Shown: piece by piece, positions 1 through 9,700 of the stretch
Position numbering within the stretch: the stretch's first letter is position 1
How the letters are laid out: each line of letters begins with the position of its first letter
Origin: Streptomyces sp. NBC_01498
Lineage (GTDB): Bacteria > Actinomycetota > Actinomycetes > Streptomycetales > Streptomycetaceae
Length of the DNA: 64,000 bases
Direction: 5' to 3'
Assembly: GCF_036327775.1 (NCBI RefSeq)
Contig: NZ_CP109598.1
Coordinates: 1,798,001 to 1,862,000, forward strand
Notes under the pieces: generated by a model
Seen by the model: the letters and a program-made list of their open reading frames with translations, nothing else
The model's database searches: none
What the model was told of the DNA's origin: nothing
Translations under genes and position numbers: made by a program

Positions 1-50
1 ACCGCGCCGAAGGCGACATTGCCGTCGATGGAGAATCTGGCGATGCGCAC
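1..50 (-). CDS. FAH-family hydrolase, N-terminus only (cut by window edge)
   Basis: A GTG codon reading leftwards opens a frame beginning MRIARFSIDGNVAFGA, which runs off the left edge. This opening is characteristic of actinobacterial fumarylacetoacetate hydrolase-family proteins (acylpyruvate hydrolase or oxaloacetate decarboxylase-like enzymes), so the call rests on recognising about 16 residues. A GAGGGG sequence lies about 11 bases upstream of the GTG as a possible ribosome binding site. Substrate cannot be inferred. In Streptomyces such a gene is often next to gltX, which would be outside this window. Confidence 0.6.
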   Translation of the reverse strand, partial: MRIARFSIDGNVAFGA

Positions 51-270
51 GGGTAGCTGTCGCCCCTCACTTTGCTGCTGGCTGATCCGACCGGAGACTG
101 ACGTCCCAGGCTAGCGCGGTGAGGGGTGGGGTCCGACGCGGTGCCGCGCGGCGGCCGGCCGGTAGGGCGCCGAGGCCGGCGCGGTGCGGCGCCGCCGGGG
201 GCGGTGTCCTGGTCTCCGTACCGGGCCCGGATCTACGATGTTGTCCCCGGCGCCGCGGGGGCGTCCGTCC

Positions 271-447
271 TTACGGGGCGACGGGGGCGTCGATCAGCGT
301 CGTACGGCGCGGGTTGGCCGTGCGGACCGGCAGGTCGACGGAGTGTTCCGGCGGCGCGGGCGGCAGAAGTTCGCCGGCGTCGGTCAGGTTCGCCAGGGTG
401 GTGCGGCGGGGGTTGGCGGTGTTGCGGAACATCTTCGTCATCTTCAT
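271..447 (-). CDS. Unrecognised 58-aa ORF with a duplicated TANPRRTTL motif
   Basis: An ATG opens a 58-codon frame ending in TAA. Nearly every codon ends in G or C, as in real genes of this genome. The product begins MKMTKMFRN and contains the nonapeptide TANPRRTTL twice, at about residues 10-18 and 44-52. The copies are separated by a Glu/Asp- and Pro-containing stretch (GELLPPAPPEH), and the protein ends IDAPVAP. The two copies use different synonymous codons (for example AAC CCC CGC CGC against AAC CCG CGC CGT), so the repeat is kept at protein level. There is no signal peptide or membrane segment. An AAGG lies about 13 bases upstream, which is a weak ribosome binding site; ATG codons at 441 and 432 are alternative starts. 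I do not recognise the family. The layout of one short leader and two near-identical segments recalls multi-core peptide precursors, but no modification enzyme is visible nearby. Confidence 0.5.
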   Translation of the reverse strand: MKMTKMFRNTANPRRTTLANLTDAGELLPPAPPEHSVDLPVRTANPRRTTLIDAPVAP

Positions 448-1029
448 CGGTTGCTTCAGACCTTGTCGGGGTACGGGTGCTCAGGAAGCACCAGTTGTCG
501 GATGTGCCGTCCCTGTAAAGCGTCAGGCTAAACACGAGATTCCCCGCGGAAGACTGGACCACCCAACGATCTCCATGTGAGTTTGCTCACGACCTGCCGG
601 GCAATTCGCCCATCACGGGCAGTGGTCGAGACCGATGGAAACGGACATTGCCTTATCGAACGCTTCATTCCGCTCCTGATCATCAGGACTGGGGCACCCT
701 TCACCCCCCGGGGACTCGTTCCGGTACGTCCACTTCCTCCCTGAACCCGCTCTACCGATCGTCACACTTTCCTCACAACGCGTCACACAGGTCACAGCCC
801 GGTACGCGGCCCTTGTTGGAGATCCTGCTCTGTGCTGAAATTCCGAGCACCGCCGCGGGTTTAAGAGGCCGGCGCGTAAGAGGCGCGACGCGGCGCCGAG
901 TGGCATGCGGGGAAGGGGAGCATCGCCGGTCACTCATACGACCACCTTGGAGCGCGTTCTGCGCTCCACGACGCCGACACCGTTCCGCCGTTCTGCGGAG
1001 GGACGCCTGGTCCAGAGGTTGCGACGCTA
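448..1029. other. Intergenic region upstream of the first conservon
   Basis: No convincing gene is seen here: the open frames lack the third-position G/C pattern. It must hold the promoters of the leftward small ORF and of cvnA1. A cluster of TCACA elements lies at about 762-797, within cgtcacactttcctcacaac and the following cgtcacacaggtcacag, and could be a binding region upstream of cvnA1. No clear -35/-10 pair was identified. Confidence 0.4.
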
Positions 1030-4000
1030 GTGCAGGGACGTTTCAAGAGGGATAGCAGCGCTGCGGCGGAGCAGGAGCCCCGCGGCGGAACCGACCGCGG
1101 CTCCTCGCCCCAGCACGCCCAGAACCCGGGCCCGGGACCGGCCGGCAAGGGTGGTGACCGGGGTGCCCAGCCCGTTACGGCGCAGGGCGGCGACGCCCCG
1201 AACTCCGCGCCCAAGTCGGCGTCGACCGACGCCGGTTCGCGAATAGCGCTGCGCAACTGGCGCATCAGCACCCGTCTGGTGGCACTGCTGACCCTTCCGG
1301 TGGTCGCGGCGACCACCCTGGGCGGGCTGCGTATCAACGAATCCCTCAACGACATGCAGCAGTTGGAGCACATGCAGCTGCTGACCAAGATGACCAAGGA
1401 GGCGACCGCCCTCGCCACCGCGCTCCAGGCGGAGCGCGACGAGTCGGCGGGGCCGCTCACCAACGGCACGGACGCCACGGACTTCGCCATCCAGAACGGC
1501 CGTACCACCACGGACCGGGCCAAGAAGGCGTTCCTGGCCGCCACCGTGGACATCGGGAACACCGACGGCGACCAGGCGCTGGAGTCGATCCGCGCCAACG
1601 TCAGCCAGATCGCGACCCAGGTCAACAAGATCCAGGAGATCCGCAAGGACGCGTACGCCACGGAGACGTCGCACTCCCTGACGGTCGACGCGTACAGCGG
1701 TCTGATCGACGCGCTGCTGAGCCTCTCGCAGGACATGGCGCAGGCGACCAACAACCCGGAGATGATCAAGCGCACCCGCGCCCTGGCGGCCTTCTCCTCC
1801 GCCAAGGAGTACGCCTCGATCCAGCGCGCGATCATCGCCTCGGCGCTGCCCGCCGACCCCGACCAGAAGGGCGATCTCAACGACAACGACCGCCTGTACG
1901 GTCTCGCGGCGGCCACCAAGGGCACCAACGCCCTCGCGTCGTTCGACGCCCTGTACGAGTCGATGGGCGGCGACGCCGAGGAGCTGACGCAACCGCTCAG
2001 CGGCAAGGGCAACCCCGAGATCAACGCCGCCGACGAGTACGCCCAGCGGGTGCTGGGCGTCTCCGGCGGCATGGCGGGGCTGCCGAACCGCTCGTACCTG
2101 GACTGGACCGACCAGGCCACCGCCAAGATCTTCGCGATGAACACCATCGAGAAGACGCTGCTCGGCGAGATGGAGAACAAGGCGCGTCAGCTGCGCGAGA
2201 AGTCGCAGCAGGACGCGTTCGTCAACGGCGCGCTGATCCTGCTCGTCCTCGGTGTCTCGCTGGTCGGCGCGTTCGTCGTCGCCCGCTCCATGATCCGCTC
2301 GCTGCGGCGCCTCCAGGAGACGGCCACCAAGGTCGCCCAGGACCGGCTGCCCGAGCTGGTCAAGCAGCTCTCCGAGACCGACCCGCAGGACGTGGACACC
2401 TCCGTCGAGTCCGTCGGTGTGCACTCCCGGGACGAGATCGGAAAGGTCGCCGCGGCCTTCGACGACGTGCACCGCGAGGCGGTCCGGCTGGCCGCCGAGC
2501 AGGCGCTGCTGCGGGGCAACGTCAACGCGATGTTCACCAACCTGTCGCGCCGCAGCCAGGGCCTGATCCAGCGTCAGCTGTCGCTGATCTCCGAACTGGA
2601 GTCCCGCGAGGCCGACCCGGACCAGCTGTCCTCGCTGTTCAAGCTGGACCACCTCGCGACCCGTATGCGCCGTAACGGTGAGAACCTGCTGGTCCTCGCC
2701 GGTGAGGAGCCGGGCCGCCGCTGGACGCGCCCCGTGCCGCTGGTCGACGTGCTCCGTGCCGCCGCCTCCGAGGTGGAGCAGTACGAGCGGATCGAACTGG
2801 CCTCGGTGCCCACCACCGAGGTGGCCGGCCGCGTCGTCAACGACCTTGTGCACCTGCTCGCCGAGCTGCTGGAGAACGCGACGTCGTTCTCCTCGCCGCA
2901 GACCAAGGTCCGGGTCACCGGTCACGCGCTGCCCGACGGGCGGGTGCTCGTCGAGATCCACGACACCGGCATCGGCCTCTCCCCCGAGGACCTGGCCGCG
3001 ATCAACGAACGGCTCGCCTCGCCGCCCACCGTGGACGTCTCGGTGTCGCGCCGCATGGGTCTGTTCGTGGTCGGCCGGCTGTCGCTGCGGCACGGCATCA
3101 GGATTCAGCTGCGCCCGTCCGACTCCGGCGGCACCACCGCGCTCGTCATGCTGCCCGTCGATGTCGCCAACGGCGGCCGGAAGCCTCCGCCGCGCCCCGG
3201 CGCCGGCGCGCAGAACGGCGCGGGCGGACCGGTGTCCGCCGGTCAGGGCGGCCCCGGTGGCGGCCAGCAGTCCGGCATCGCCGCGGGACTCGCGGGCGGC
3301 GCCGCCGGAGCGGGCCGGCTGAGCACCCCGCCGCAGCGTGGCCAGGTCGGCGCAGGTACGGGGCCCCGTGCCGCGCTGCCGGCCCGGAACGGGGCACAGA
3401 ACGGTCTGCCCACCCGGCCGCAGTCCGGTCCGCCGCAGGACCCGCAGCGCCGGGGGCCGGGCCAGGGCCCGGAACTGCCGTCGGGGCAGCCGAACCTGTT
3501 CGGCAGCAGCCCCCGCGACCAGGCCGCGCCCGGTCGTCCGAATCCTCAGGCGGCCCCCGGTGGCCGGCCGAACGGCCCGGTGCCGCAGGCCGGTGGCCGG
3601 CTGGCCCGGCCCGGTCAGAGCCTGTCCAGCCCGAACGGGCGGGGCGGTCCCGGTGGCCCCGGCGGTCGCGACCGCGACGCCTTCGCACAGGGCGCCACGG
3701 GCCCGGCGGGCGGGCCTCCGCCGGTCGACCGCGGCCGTCAGCTGCCGCCGCCCGGCGGGCCCCGCGCGGAGCTGCCCGGGGGCGCGCCGCGCCCGCCGCA
3801 GCGTCCCGCCGCCTCCGGCTGGTCCGGCGAACAGCAGCCGGGACAGCGGCGGTTCTCCCAGGACACGCCGCGCGGCCACGAGGAGACCGAGAACACGGGT
3901 CAGTTCGCCGTGCCGCCGCCCGGACCGGGCGGCCGGGGCCCCAGCTCCACCGCCGAGTTCCCGCGTCCCGACTTCGACGGTCCGCGACCGGACCTGAACA

Positions 4001-4917
4001 ACGGCGCGGGCGGCGCGGGCGGATTCGGTGACACCGGTTCCCACCCCGTGCTCAACTCGGGCGACGTCAATGGCGGTTGGCAGAACCAGGGGCAGCAGGG
4101 GCAGGGCCAGGACGCCGCGTCCACGGCCGCGTTCCCCCGCCCCGACTTCGACGCGCCCCGTCCCCCGGCGTCCGCGCCCGGCTCCGACCTCTTCGGCCGG
4201 ACCCCGCCGCCCGCACCGGGTGGTCCGGGAGCCGACCAGGGCCAGGACTACGGCAGGACCCAGGGTCCGGGTCAGGACTACGGCCAGGGCTTCGGCCAGA
4301 ACGGCGTGAACGGTGCCGACTTCGGCGCACCGCGCCCGCCCCTCGGCGCGCTTCCCCCGCAACCGCAGCCGGAGGCACTGCCCCCGGCCGGGCCGGGGGA
4401 CGGCCGTACGCCGCTGTTCGACACGCTGGAGACCAACTGGTTCCACGGGCAGCACAGCGCCCAGGCGGCGCAGTCCGACGCGCCCCGGCAGCCCTTCCCG
4501 CCGCACTCCCCGGAGGGCCTGGCCGACCCGTCGGTCTCCTCCCCTCCCCCGATGCCGCAACGGCAGCCGGCGAACGGCGGCGCCAACGGCAACGGCGCCG
4601 TCACGTCCTCCTGGCGCACGTCACCCAACGACGAGCTGGTACGCCAGGCCGAGCGGGTCAAGAAGCCCGCGGCGGGCGGGATCACCACCTCAGGTCTGCC
4701 TCGGCGGGTCCCTCGTGCCAACCTGGTACCGGGAACCGCTCAGGAGCAGAGCAACCAGACCGGTCCGCAGGTCTCGCGTGCGCCAGACGACGTACGCGGC
4801 CGGCTGACCAACCTTCGCCGGGGCATTCAGCAGGGTCGTCAGGCCGGCGGCCGAACCGCCGACAGCTCGACGACCGGCAGTTTCAACCTCGGCCCCTCTC
4901 ACCAGCAGGAGCGTTAG
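1030..4917 (+). CDS. cvnA1: Conservon sensor-like histidine kinase CvnA1
   Basis: Membrane receptor component of a conservon, the actinobacterial system that resembles an animal G-protein-coupled receptor complex. The 1295-aa product starts at GTG. It has a disordered N-terminus, a transmembrane helix at about 83-100, an extracytoplasmic nitrate/nitrite-sensing-type (NIT) region to about 395, a second helix at about 400-420, a HAMP linker, and a histidine-kinase-like ATPase domain at about 600-707 with an N-box (LLAELLENAT). In place of a classical HExxP phosphoacceptor box there is LDHLATRMRRN. A Pro/Gly/Gln-rich tail of about 500 residues follows and ends in a conserved segment (from about 1215, GLPRRVPRANL). 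It abuts cvnB1: the TAG stop is followed directly by the next TTG. The symbol follows the position-equivalent S. coelicolor locus from memory. The ligand is unknown. Confidence 0.9.
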   Translation: MQGRFKRDSSAAAEQEPRGGTDRGSSPQHAQNPGPGPAGKGGDRGAQPVTAQGGDAPNSAPKSASTDAGSRIALRNWRISTRLVALLTLPVVAATTLGGLRINESLNDMQQLEHMQLLTKMTKEATALATALQAERDESAGPLTNGTDATDFAIQNGRTTTDRAKKAFLAATVDIGNTDGDQALESIRANVSQIATQVNKIQEIRKDAYATETSHSLTVDAYSGLIDALLSLSQDMAQATNNPEMIKRTRALAAFSSAKEYASIQRAIIASALPADPDQKGDLNDNDRLYGLAAATKGTNALASFDALYESMGGDAEELTQPLSGKGNPEINAADEYAQRVLGVSGGMAGLPNRSYLDWTDQATAKIFAMNTIEKTLLGEMENKARQLREKSQQDAFVNGALILLVLGVSLVGAFVVARSMIRSLRRLQETATKVAQDRLPELVKQLSETDPQDVDTSVESVGVHSRDEIGKVAAAFDDVHREAVRLAAEQALLRGNVNAMFTNLSRRSQGLIQRQLSLISELESREADPDQLSSLFKLDHLATRMRRNGENLLVLAGEEPGRRWTRPVPLVDVLRAAASEVEQYERIELASVPTTEVAGRVVNDLVHLLAELLENATSFSSPQTKVRVTGHALPDGRVLVEIHDTGIGLSPEDLAAINERLASPPTVDVSVSRRMGLFVVGRLSLRHGIRIQLRPSDSGGTTALVMLPVDVANGGRKPPPRPGAGAQNGAGGPVSAGQGGPGGGQQSGIAAGLAGGAAGAGRLSTPPQRGQVGAGTGPRAALPARNGAQNGLPTRPQSGPPQDPQRRGPGQGPELPSGQPNLFGSSPRDQAAPGRPNPQAAPGGRPNGPVPQAGGRLARPGQSLSSPNGRGGPGGPGGRDRDAFAQGATGPAGGPPPVDRGRQLPPPGGPRAELPGGAPRPPQRPAASGWSGEQQPGQRRFSQDTPRGHEETENTGQFAVPPPGPGGRGPSSTAEFPRPDFDGPRPDLNNGAGGAGGFGDTGSHPVLNSGDVNGGWQNQGQQGQGQDAASTAAFPRPDFDAPRPPASAPGSDLFGRTPPPAPGGPGADQGQDYGRTQGPGQDYGQGFGQNGVNGADFGAPRPPLGALPPQPQPEALPPAGPGDGRTPLFDTLETNWFHGQHSAQAAQSDAPRQPFPPHSPEGLADPSVSSPPPMPQRQPANGGANGNGAVTSSWRTSPNDELVRQAERVKKPAAGGITTSGLPRRVPRANLVPGTAQEQSNQTGPQVSRAPDDVRGRLTNLRRGIQQGRQAGGRTADSSTTGSFNLGPSHQQER

Positions 4918-5340
4918 TTGAGTCCGATGAGCCAGGCGGCGCAGAATCTGAACTGGTTGATCACCAACTTTGTGGACAACACCCCAGGGGTGTCCCACAC
5001 AGTGGTCGTATCCGCCGACGGACTGCTGCTGGCCATGTCCGAGGGTTTCCCGCGGGACCGTGCCGATCAACTCGCGGCCGTCGCCTCCGGGCTGACCTCA
5101 CTGACCGCCGGGGCCTCCCGGATCTTCGAGGGCGGCCCGGTCACCCAGACCGTCGTGGAGATGGACCGCGGGTTCCTCTTCCTGATGTCCGTCTCCGACG
5201 GTTCGTCGCTGGCGGTGCTCGCGCATCCCGACTGCGACATCGGCCTCGTGGGCTACGAGATGGCCCTCCTGGTCGACCGGGCAGGCACGGTGCTGACACC
5301 GGACCTGCGCGCCGAGCTCCAGGGGAGCCTGCTGCACTGA
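4918..5340 (+). CDS. cvnB1: Conservon roadblock/LC7 protein CvnB1
   Basis: Small roadblock/LC7-fold protein, the family that acts as partner or GTPase-activating factor of MglA/CvnD-type GTPases. The 140 residues begin LSPMSQAAQNLNW and fill the whole domain (VSHTVVVSADGLLLAMS, then a GASRIFEGG loop). The start is taken as TTG directly after the cvnA1 stop, because AGGAG lies 6 bases before it; the ATG three codons later would be 15 bases from that site. Translation is probably coupled to cvnA1. The product differs from CvnB2 at only a few positions (for example VDNTPG against VDHTPG). Confidence 0.9.
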   Translation: MSPMSQAAQNLNWLITNFVDNTPGVSHTVVVSADGLLLAMSEGFPRDRADQLAAVASGLTSLTAGASRIFEGGPVTQTVVEMDRGFLFLMSVSDGSSLAVLAHPDCDIGLVGYEMALLVDRAGTVLTPDLRAELQGSLLH

Positions 5341-5449
5341 GGCTCTCAGGTACCGCCCACAGCGCCAACCACCGTCAGGCCGCGAACCGGCCCCACCCCG
5401 GCCCAGTCAGACGGCACGCAGACTTCTTGCTGTCACGCCCGGAGGATTC

Positions 5450-5857
5450 ATGACCCCGCCACCCGCCTCTCACGATCCGTACGGCGCCTCAGTCGACGCG
5501 TCCTACGGACTTGAGGGCGACCAGCCGTTGGTACGTCCGTACGCCATGACCGGCGGCCGGACGCGCCCGCGGTACCAGCTCGCCATCGAGGCACTGGTCA
5601 GCACGACGGCCGACCCGGCGCATCTCGCCGGTCTGCTTCCCGAGCACCAGAGGATCTGCCACCTCTGCCGTGAGGTGAAGTCCGTCGCCGAGGTGTCGGC
5701 GCTGCTGTCCATGCCGCTCGGTGTGGCCCGCATCCTCGTGGCCGACTTGGCAGAGGCCGGCATGGTGGCCATCCACCAGCCGGGTAACGGAGAGGCCGGC
5801 GGAACGCCGGATGTGACACTGCTCGAAAGGGTGCTCAGTGGACTTCGCAAGCTCTAG
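5450..5857 (+). CDS. cvnC1: Conservon DUF742 protein CvnC1
   Basis: DUF742 winged-helix-like protein, third member of the conservon and thought to assemble with CvnA, CvnB and CvnD at the membrane. The 135 residues contain the conserved core PLVRPYAMTGGRTRPRYQLA and the terminal DVTLLERVLSGLRKL. GGAGG lies 4 bases before the ATG. A gap of 109 bases separates it from cvnB1. Its last 20 bases overlap the start of cvnD1 in another frame, so the two are translationally coupled. Its N-terminus is much shorter than that of CvnC2, lacking the Gln/Tyr repeat. Confidence 0.9.
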   Translation: MTPPPASHDPYGASVDASYGLEGDQPLVRPYAMTGGRTRPRYQLAIEALVSTTADPAHLAGLLPEHQRICHLCREVKSVAEVSALLSMPLGVARILVADLAEAGMVAIHQPGNGEAGGTPDVTLLERVLSGLRKL

Positions 5858-6419
5858 CGGCGGAGCGGCACGCTCCACGACCTCCGCGAAGATCGTGGTG
5901 GCGGGCGGCTTCGGCGTGGGCAAGACCACGTTCGTCGGCGCCGTCTCGGAGATCAACCCGCTGCGTACCGAAGCCGTCATGACCAGCGCCTCCGCCGGCA
6001 TCGACGACCTCACCCACACCGGGGACAAGACCACCACCACGGTGGCCATGGACTTCGGCCGCATCACCCTCGACCAGGACCTGATCCTGTACCTGTTCGG
6101 CACCCCCGGACAGGACCGCTTCTGGTTCATGTGGGACGACCTCGTACGCGGCGCCATCGGTGCCATCGTGCTGGTCGACACCCGCCGCCTCGCCGACTGC
6201 TTCCCCGCCGTCGACTACTTCGAGAACTCCGGCCTCCCCTTCGTCATCGCCCTCAACGGCTTCGACGGACACCAGCCCTACACCCCCGAGGAAGTACGCG
6301 AGGCGCTCCAGATCGGGCCGGACGCCCCGATCATCACCACCGACGCCCGCCACCGCGCGGACGCCAAGAGCGGACTCATCACCCTGGTCGAGCACGCCCT
6401 CATGGCGCGGCTCAAGTAG
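5838..6419 (+). CDS. cvnD1: Conservon Ras-like GTPase CvnD1
   Basis: Small GTP-binding protein of the conservon, thought to cycle on and off the membrane complex according to nucleotide state. The 193 aa start at GTG. The P-loop GGFGVGKT is at 23-30, the G3 motif reads GTPGQDR at about 88-94 (the usual DxxG Asp is Gly), and the base-recognition site is ALNGFDG at about 137-143 instead of NKxD; these variants are typical of this branch. It overlaps cvnC1 by 20 bases. Bases 5885-6160 are identical to 11493-11768 in cvnD2. A terminator hairpin follows 36 bases after the stop. Confidence 0.93.
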   Translation: MDFASSSGGAARSTTSAKIVVAGGFGVGKTTFVGAVSEINPLRTEAVMTSASAGIDDLTHTGDKTTTTVAMDFGRITLDQDLILYLFGTPGQDRFWFMWDDLVRGAIGAIVLVDTRRLADCFPAVDYFENSGLPFVIALNGFDGHQPYTPEEVREALQIGPDAPIITTDARHRADAKSGLITLVEHALMARLK

Positions 6420-6455
6420 ACGTATCCGTACGGCGGTTGCCGTAGCCGAAACCCC

Positions 6456-6487
6456 GCGCGGGCTGTGTCGTTCGACATAGCCCGCGC
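6456..6487 (+). terminator. Hairpin terminator after cvnD1
   Basis: GCGCGGGCTGTGTCG and its complement CGACATAGCCCGCGC form a 15-bp stem with one G-T pair and a TT loop, 36 bases after the cvnD1 stop. No T-tract follows, as is common in Streptomyces. The remaining bases to 6759 hold no gene and must include the cvnA2 promoter; they include an AT-richer stretch around 6490-6520. Confidence 0.75.
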
Positions 6488-6759
6488 TGGTGTTCATAAC
6501 GTTTCGAGAGAGAATTCACGCCTCTCGGACACCCGACGCGTTCGGGTGGTATCCCTGTGCTCATGTCGCCCTCGTCTTTTGACGAGGCTCGTTCTTTATG
6601 CCCGATTTATCGGCGGTATGGGCTGGTCGGAGTGGCTGATTTCCGCTGTTTGGAACGGGGCCGCCTCACGTGCTGGAATTCGATGAACTCCCGAGTAGTA
6701 CAGCCCTGAACGAAAAACGGCACAGCAGCAGGTGCCGACGCCGAGAGGTTGTTGGTCGA

Positions 6760-9700
6760 GTGAGGCGCAGCAAGACGAGCACCGCGGAACGGGCGGCACG
6801 GGGCAACTTCACCCCGCCGCGGCGAACGGCGGGGCCGCCTGCGGACGCGTCCGGGAAGCCGCCGGTCCCCGGCAGTACCAGCCGGCTGGCGCCACGCAAC
6901 TGGCGGGTGCCTACCCGGCTCAACGCGATCCTCCTCATACCGGTCCTGGTCGGCCTGGTCATGGGCGGTTTCCAGGTCAAGGCGTCCGTCGACACCTGGC
7001 AGGAGGCGCAGGACGCGGAGCGCACCGCGCTGGTCGTCCGGGCCGCGTCCGAGTACGGCCAGGCCCTGCTCAACGAGCGCGACCTGACCGCTCAGCCGCT
7101 GCTGACGAACCAGCGCGACGCCAAGGCGGTCGTGGACGCCCGCGCGGCGACCGACGCGGCGAAGGCCGGCTTCGACCGCGCCGTACGGTCCATGCCGGAC
7201 ACGGCGGGCCTGGAGCGGCGGCTGCGCCTCTTCCGCGGCGAGGAGCCGAAGCTGGAGGCGATCCGCCAGACCGCGTACACGGCGGGCGTCGAGACCCCGG
7301 ACAAGTCCGGGCGCAGCGGCGGCCCGGTGGCGACCGAAGAGGGTTATGTGCTGGTCCAGCACTCCCTCATGGAGTTCTCCAACGAACTGGGTCTCGGCAC
7401 CGGCAACATCACCAGCTACGGCCGCACCGTCTACGCCATCCAGCTCTCCAAGGCCGCCGCCTCGCTCCAGCGGTCCATCGGTCTGCACCTCCTGGTGCGG
7501 CCGAGCGAGAAGCCGGCGGTCCGCGCGGGCCAGTCGATCGCGTTCTCGTCGTACGCGTACCTGGAGGACATCGCGCTCGCCGAGTACGTCTCCGGCGGTA
7601 CGGACGCGGACACGGCCAAGCTCCGGAAGGTCATGACGGCCCAGGCCGTCGAGGGCGCCAAGCGGCTGGCGACGGCGCGGCAGCAGGCCGCGGCGGCGGG
7701 TGAGAAGTTCGTCGCCCCGCCGGCCGTGGACGGCTCGGTGGTCGACGGCATGGTCGCCGCGATCGCCACCGGTGACAGCCCGGCCCTGCTGGAGGAGCGC
7801 GGCGTCACGCCCGGAGCGTGGATGGCCGCGACGACCGCCGAGTTCGACGGCTACACGATCATCGAGAAGGACCTGGTCGACAACGCGGTCGGCGACGCGG
7901 CGCAGATCGCCGACGGCGCCCGCAACGACGCCGTCCTCAACGGCGCGATCGTGGTGATCGCCCTGCTGGCCGCCTTCGTGCTGGCAGGCATGATGGCGCG
8001 GCAGATGAGCCGGTCGATGCGCCAGCTCCGTACGGCGGCCTTCGGCATCGCCGAGCAGCGGCTGCCGATGCTGGTCGACCAGCTGTCCCGGACCGAGCCG
8101 GGCCGGGTCGACACCCGGGTCCAGCCGATCCCGATCGACTCCAGGGACGAGATCGGCGAGGTCGCGCGCGCCTTCGACCAGGTGCACCGGGAGGCGGTCC
8201 GGCTGGCCGCCGAGCAGGCCATGCTCCGGGGCAACGTCAACGCGATCTTCACCAATCTGTCGCGGCGCAACCAGTCGCTGATCGAGGGCCAGCTGACCCT
8301 GATCACGGAGCTGGAGAACAACGAGGCCGAGCCGGAGCAGCTGGAGAACCTCTTCAAGCTGGACCACCTCGCGACCCGTATGCGCCGCAACGGCGAGAAC
8401 CTGCTGGTCCTCGCCGGTGAGGAGCCGGGCCGCCGGTGGAACCAGCCGGTGCCCCTGGTCGACGTGCTGCGCGCCGCCTCCTCCGAGGTGGAGTCGTACG
8501 AGCGCATCGAGCTGAGCGGGGTGCCGGAGACCGAGATCCACGGTCAGGCCGTGACCGACCTCGTGCATCTGCTCGCCGAGCTGCTGGAGAACGCCACGAC
8601 GTTCTCCTCCCCCCAGACCAAGGTGCGGGTGACGGCGACCCGGCTGCCGGACGGCCGGGTGATGATCGAGATCCACGACAAGGGCATCGGTCTCACCGCC
8701 GACGACTTCGCCGACATCAACCACAAGCTGGCCAACCCGCCCACCGTGGACGCCGCGGTGTCCCAGCGGATGGGTCTGTTCGTGGTCGGCCGGCTGGCGG
8801 ACCGGCACGGTGTACGGGTGCAGTTGCGGCCCTCGGGCGAGCAGGCGGGCACCACGTCGCTGGTCATGCTCCCGGACGCGATCACCCACGGTGGCGGCGG
8901 CGAGCAGCTTCCGCCGGACGACTTCACGGTCTCGCAGATCATTCCGGAGCAGCGGGGCGCGGCGTTCGAGCCGGAGTCGGGGGCGTTCTCGACGCCCATG
9001 CTGACGGCGGCCGAACTCGGCTTCGACGATTCGCGCTACGACGACGGCTCCGGGACACCGGGCGCCGACCCGCGCAGTCTCGACCCGGTGAACCGCTCCC
9101 TGATGCGCGACGAGCGCCGTGCGGCGCTGGGCGGGGGCACCGCCCCGGGGCTGCCGGGTTCCGGGCAGCCGCTGTACGGCGACCAGGTGGACGGGCAGTA
9201 CCGCGAGGGGGCGGACGGGCAGTTCGCCCCGCAGGAGGCGCCGTACGAGCAGAACGGCTACGCCGCCGACCGGAACGGCGCCGAGGCCGGGCAGGGCTAC
9301 CAGGGCGCGGGCTACGACGCGTACGGCACCGGGGGCGGCTACCCGGCGGGCGGTGAGGGGTACGGCACCCCCGACGGCTATCCGGAGCAGCAGGACCCGC
9401 TGGGCGGCCCCTATCCGGAGGCGGGCCAGGACGCCGCGCGGTCGAACGGTGCGGGTTCCGGGGACCTGTTCGCGCCGCAGGCCAACCAGGGTGGCTGGAG
9501 TGACCCGAGTGGCTATCAGGGCGGTTACGAGTCGGCGGGGCAGCCCGATGCGGAATCGCCGAACGGCGCCGCGCCGGACTCCGGGGACCGCGTAGAATTC
9601 GAACGGCCGGGGCCCTCCCCGAGCACCAGTCACACCTTGACCGGAGCCGGTCTGCCGCGCCGCGGCGGTCCGGCGAAGTCCCCGAAGCCGGGGCCGGGGT

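Noticed and set aside
119..580. Plus-strand ORFs of 100-150 codons at the left end
   Set aside because: They overlap the minus-strand 58-codon ORF, which has the proper third-position bias; the plus-strand frames are Arg/Gly/Pro-rich shadows with no ribosome site.
1027..4560. A 1177-codon minus-strand frame across cvnA1
   Set aside because: Antisense open frames of this length are expected in 73% GC DNA; composition is Arg/Leu/Gly-rich without any domain, and cvnA1 is a clear family member on the plus strand.
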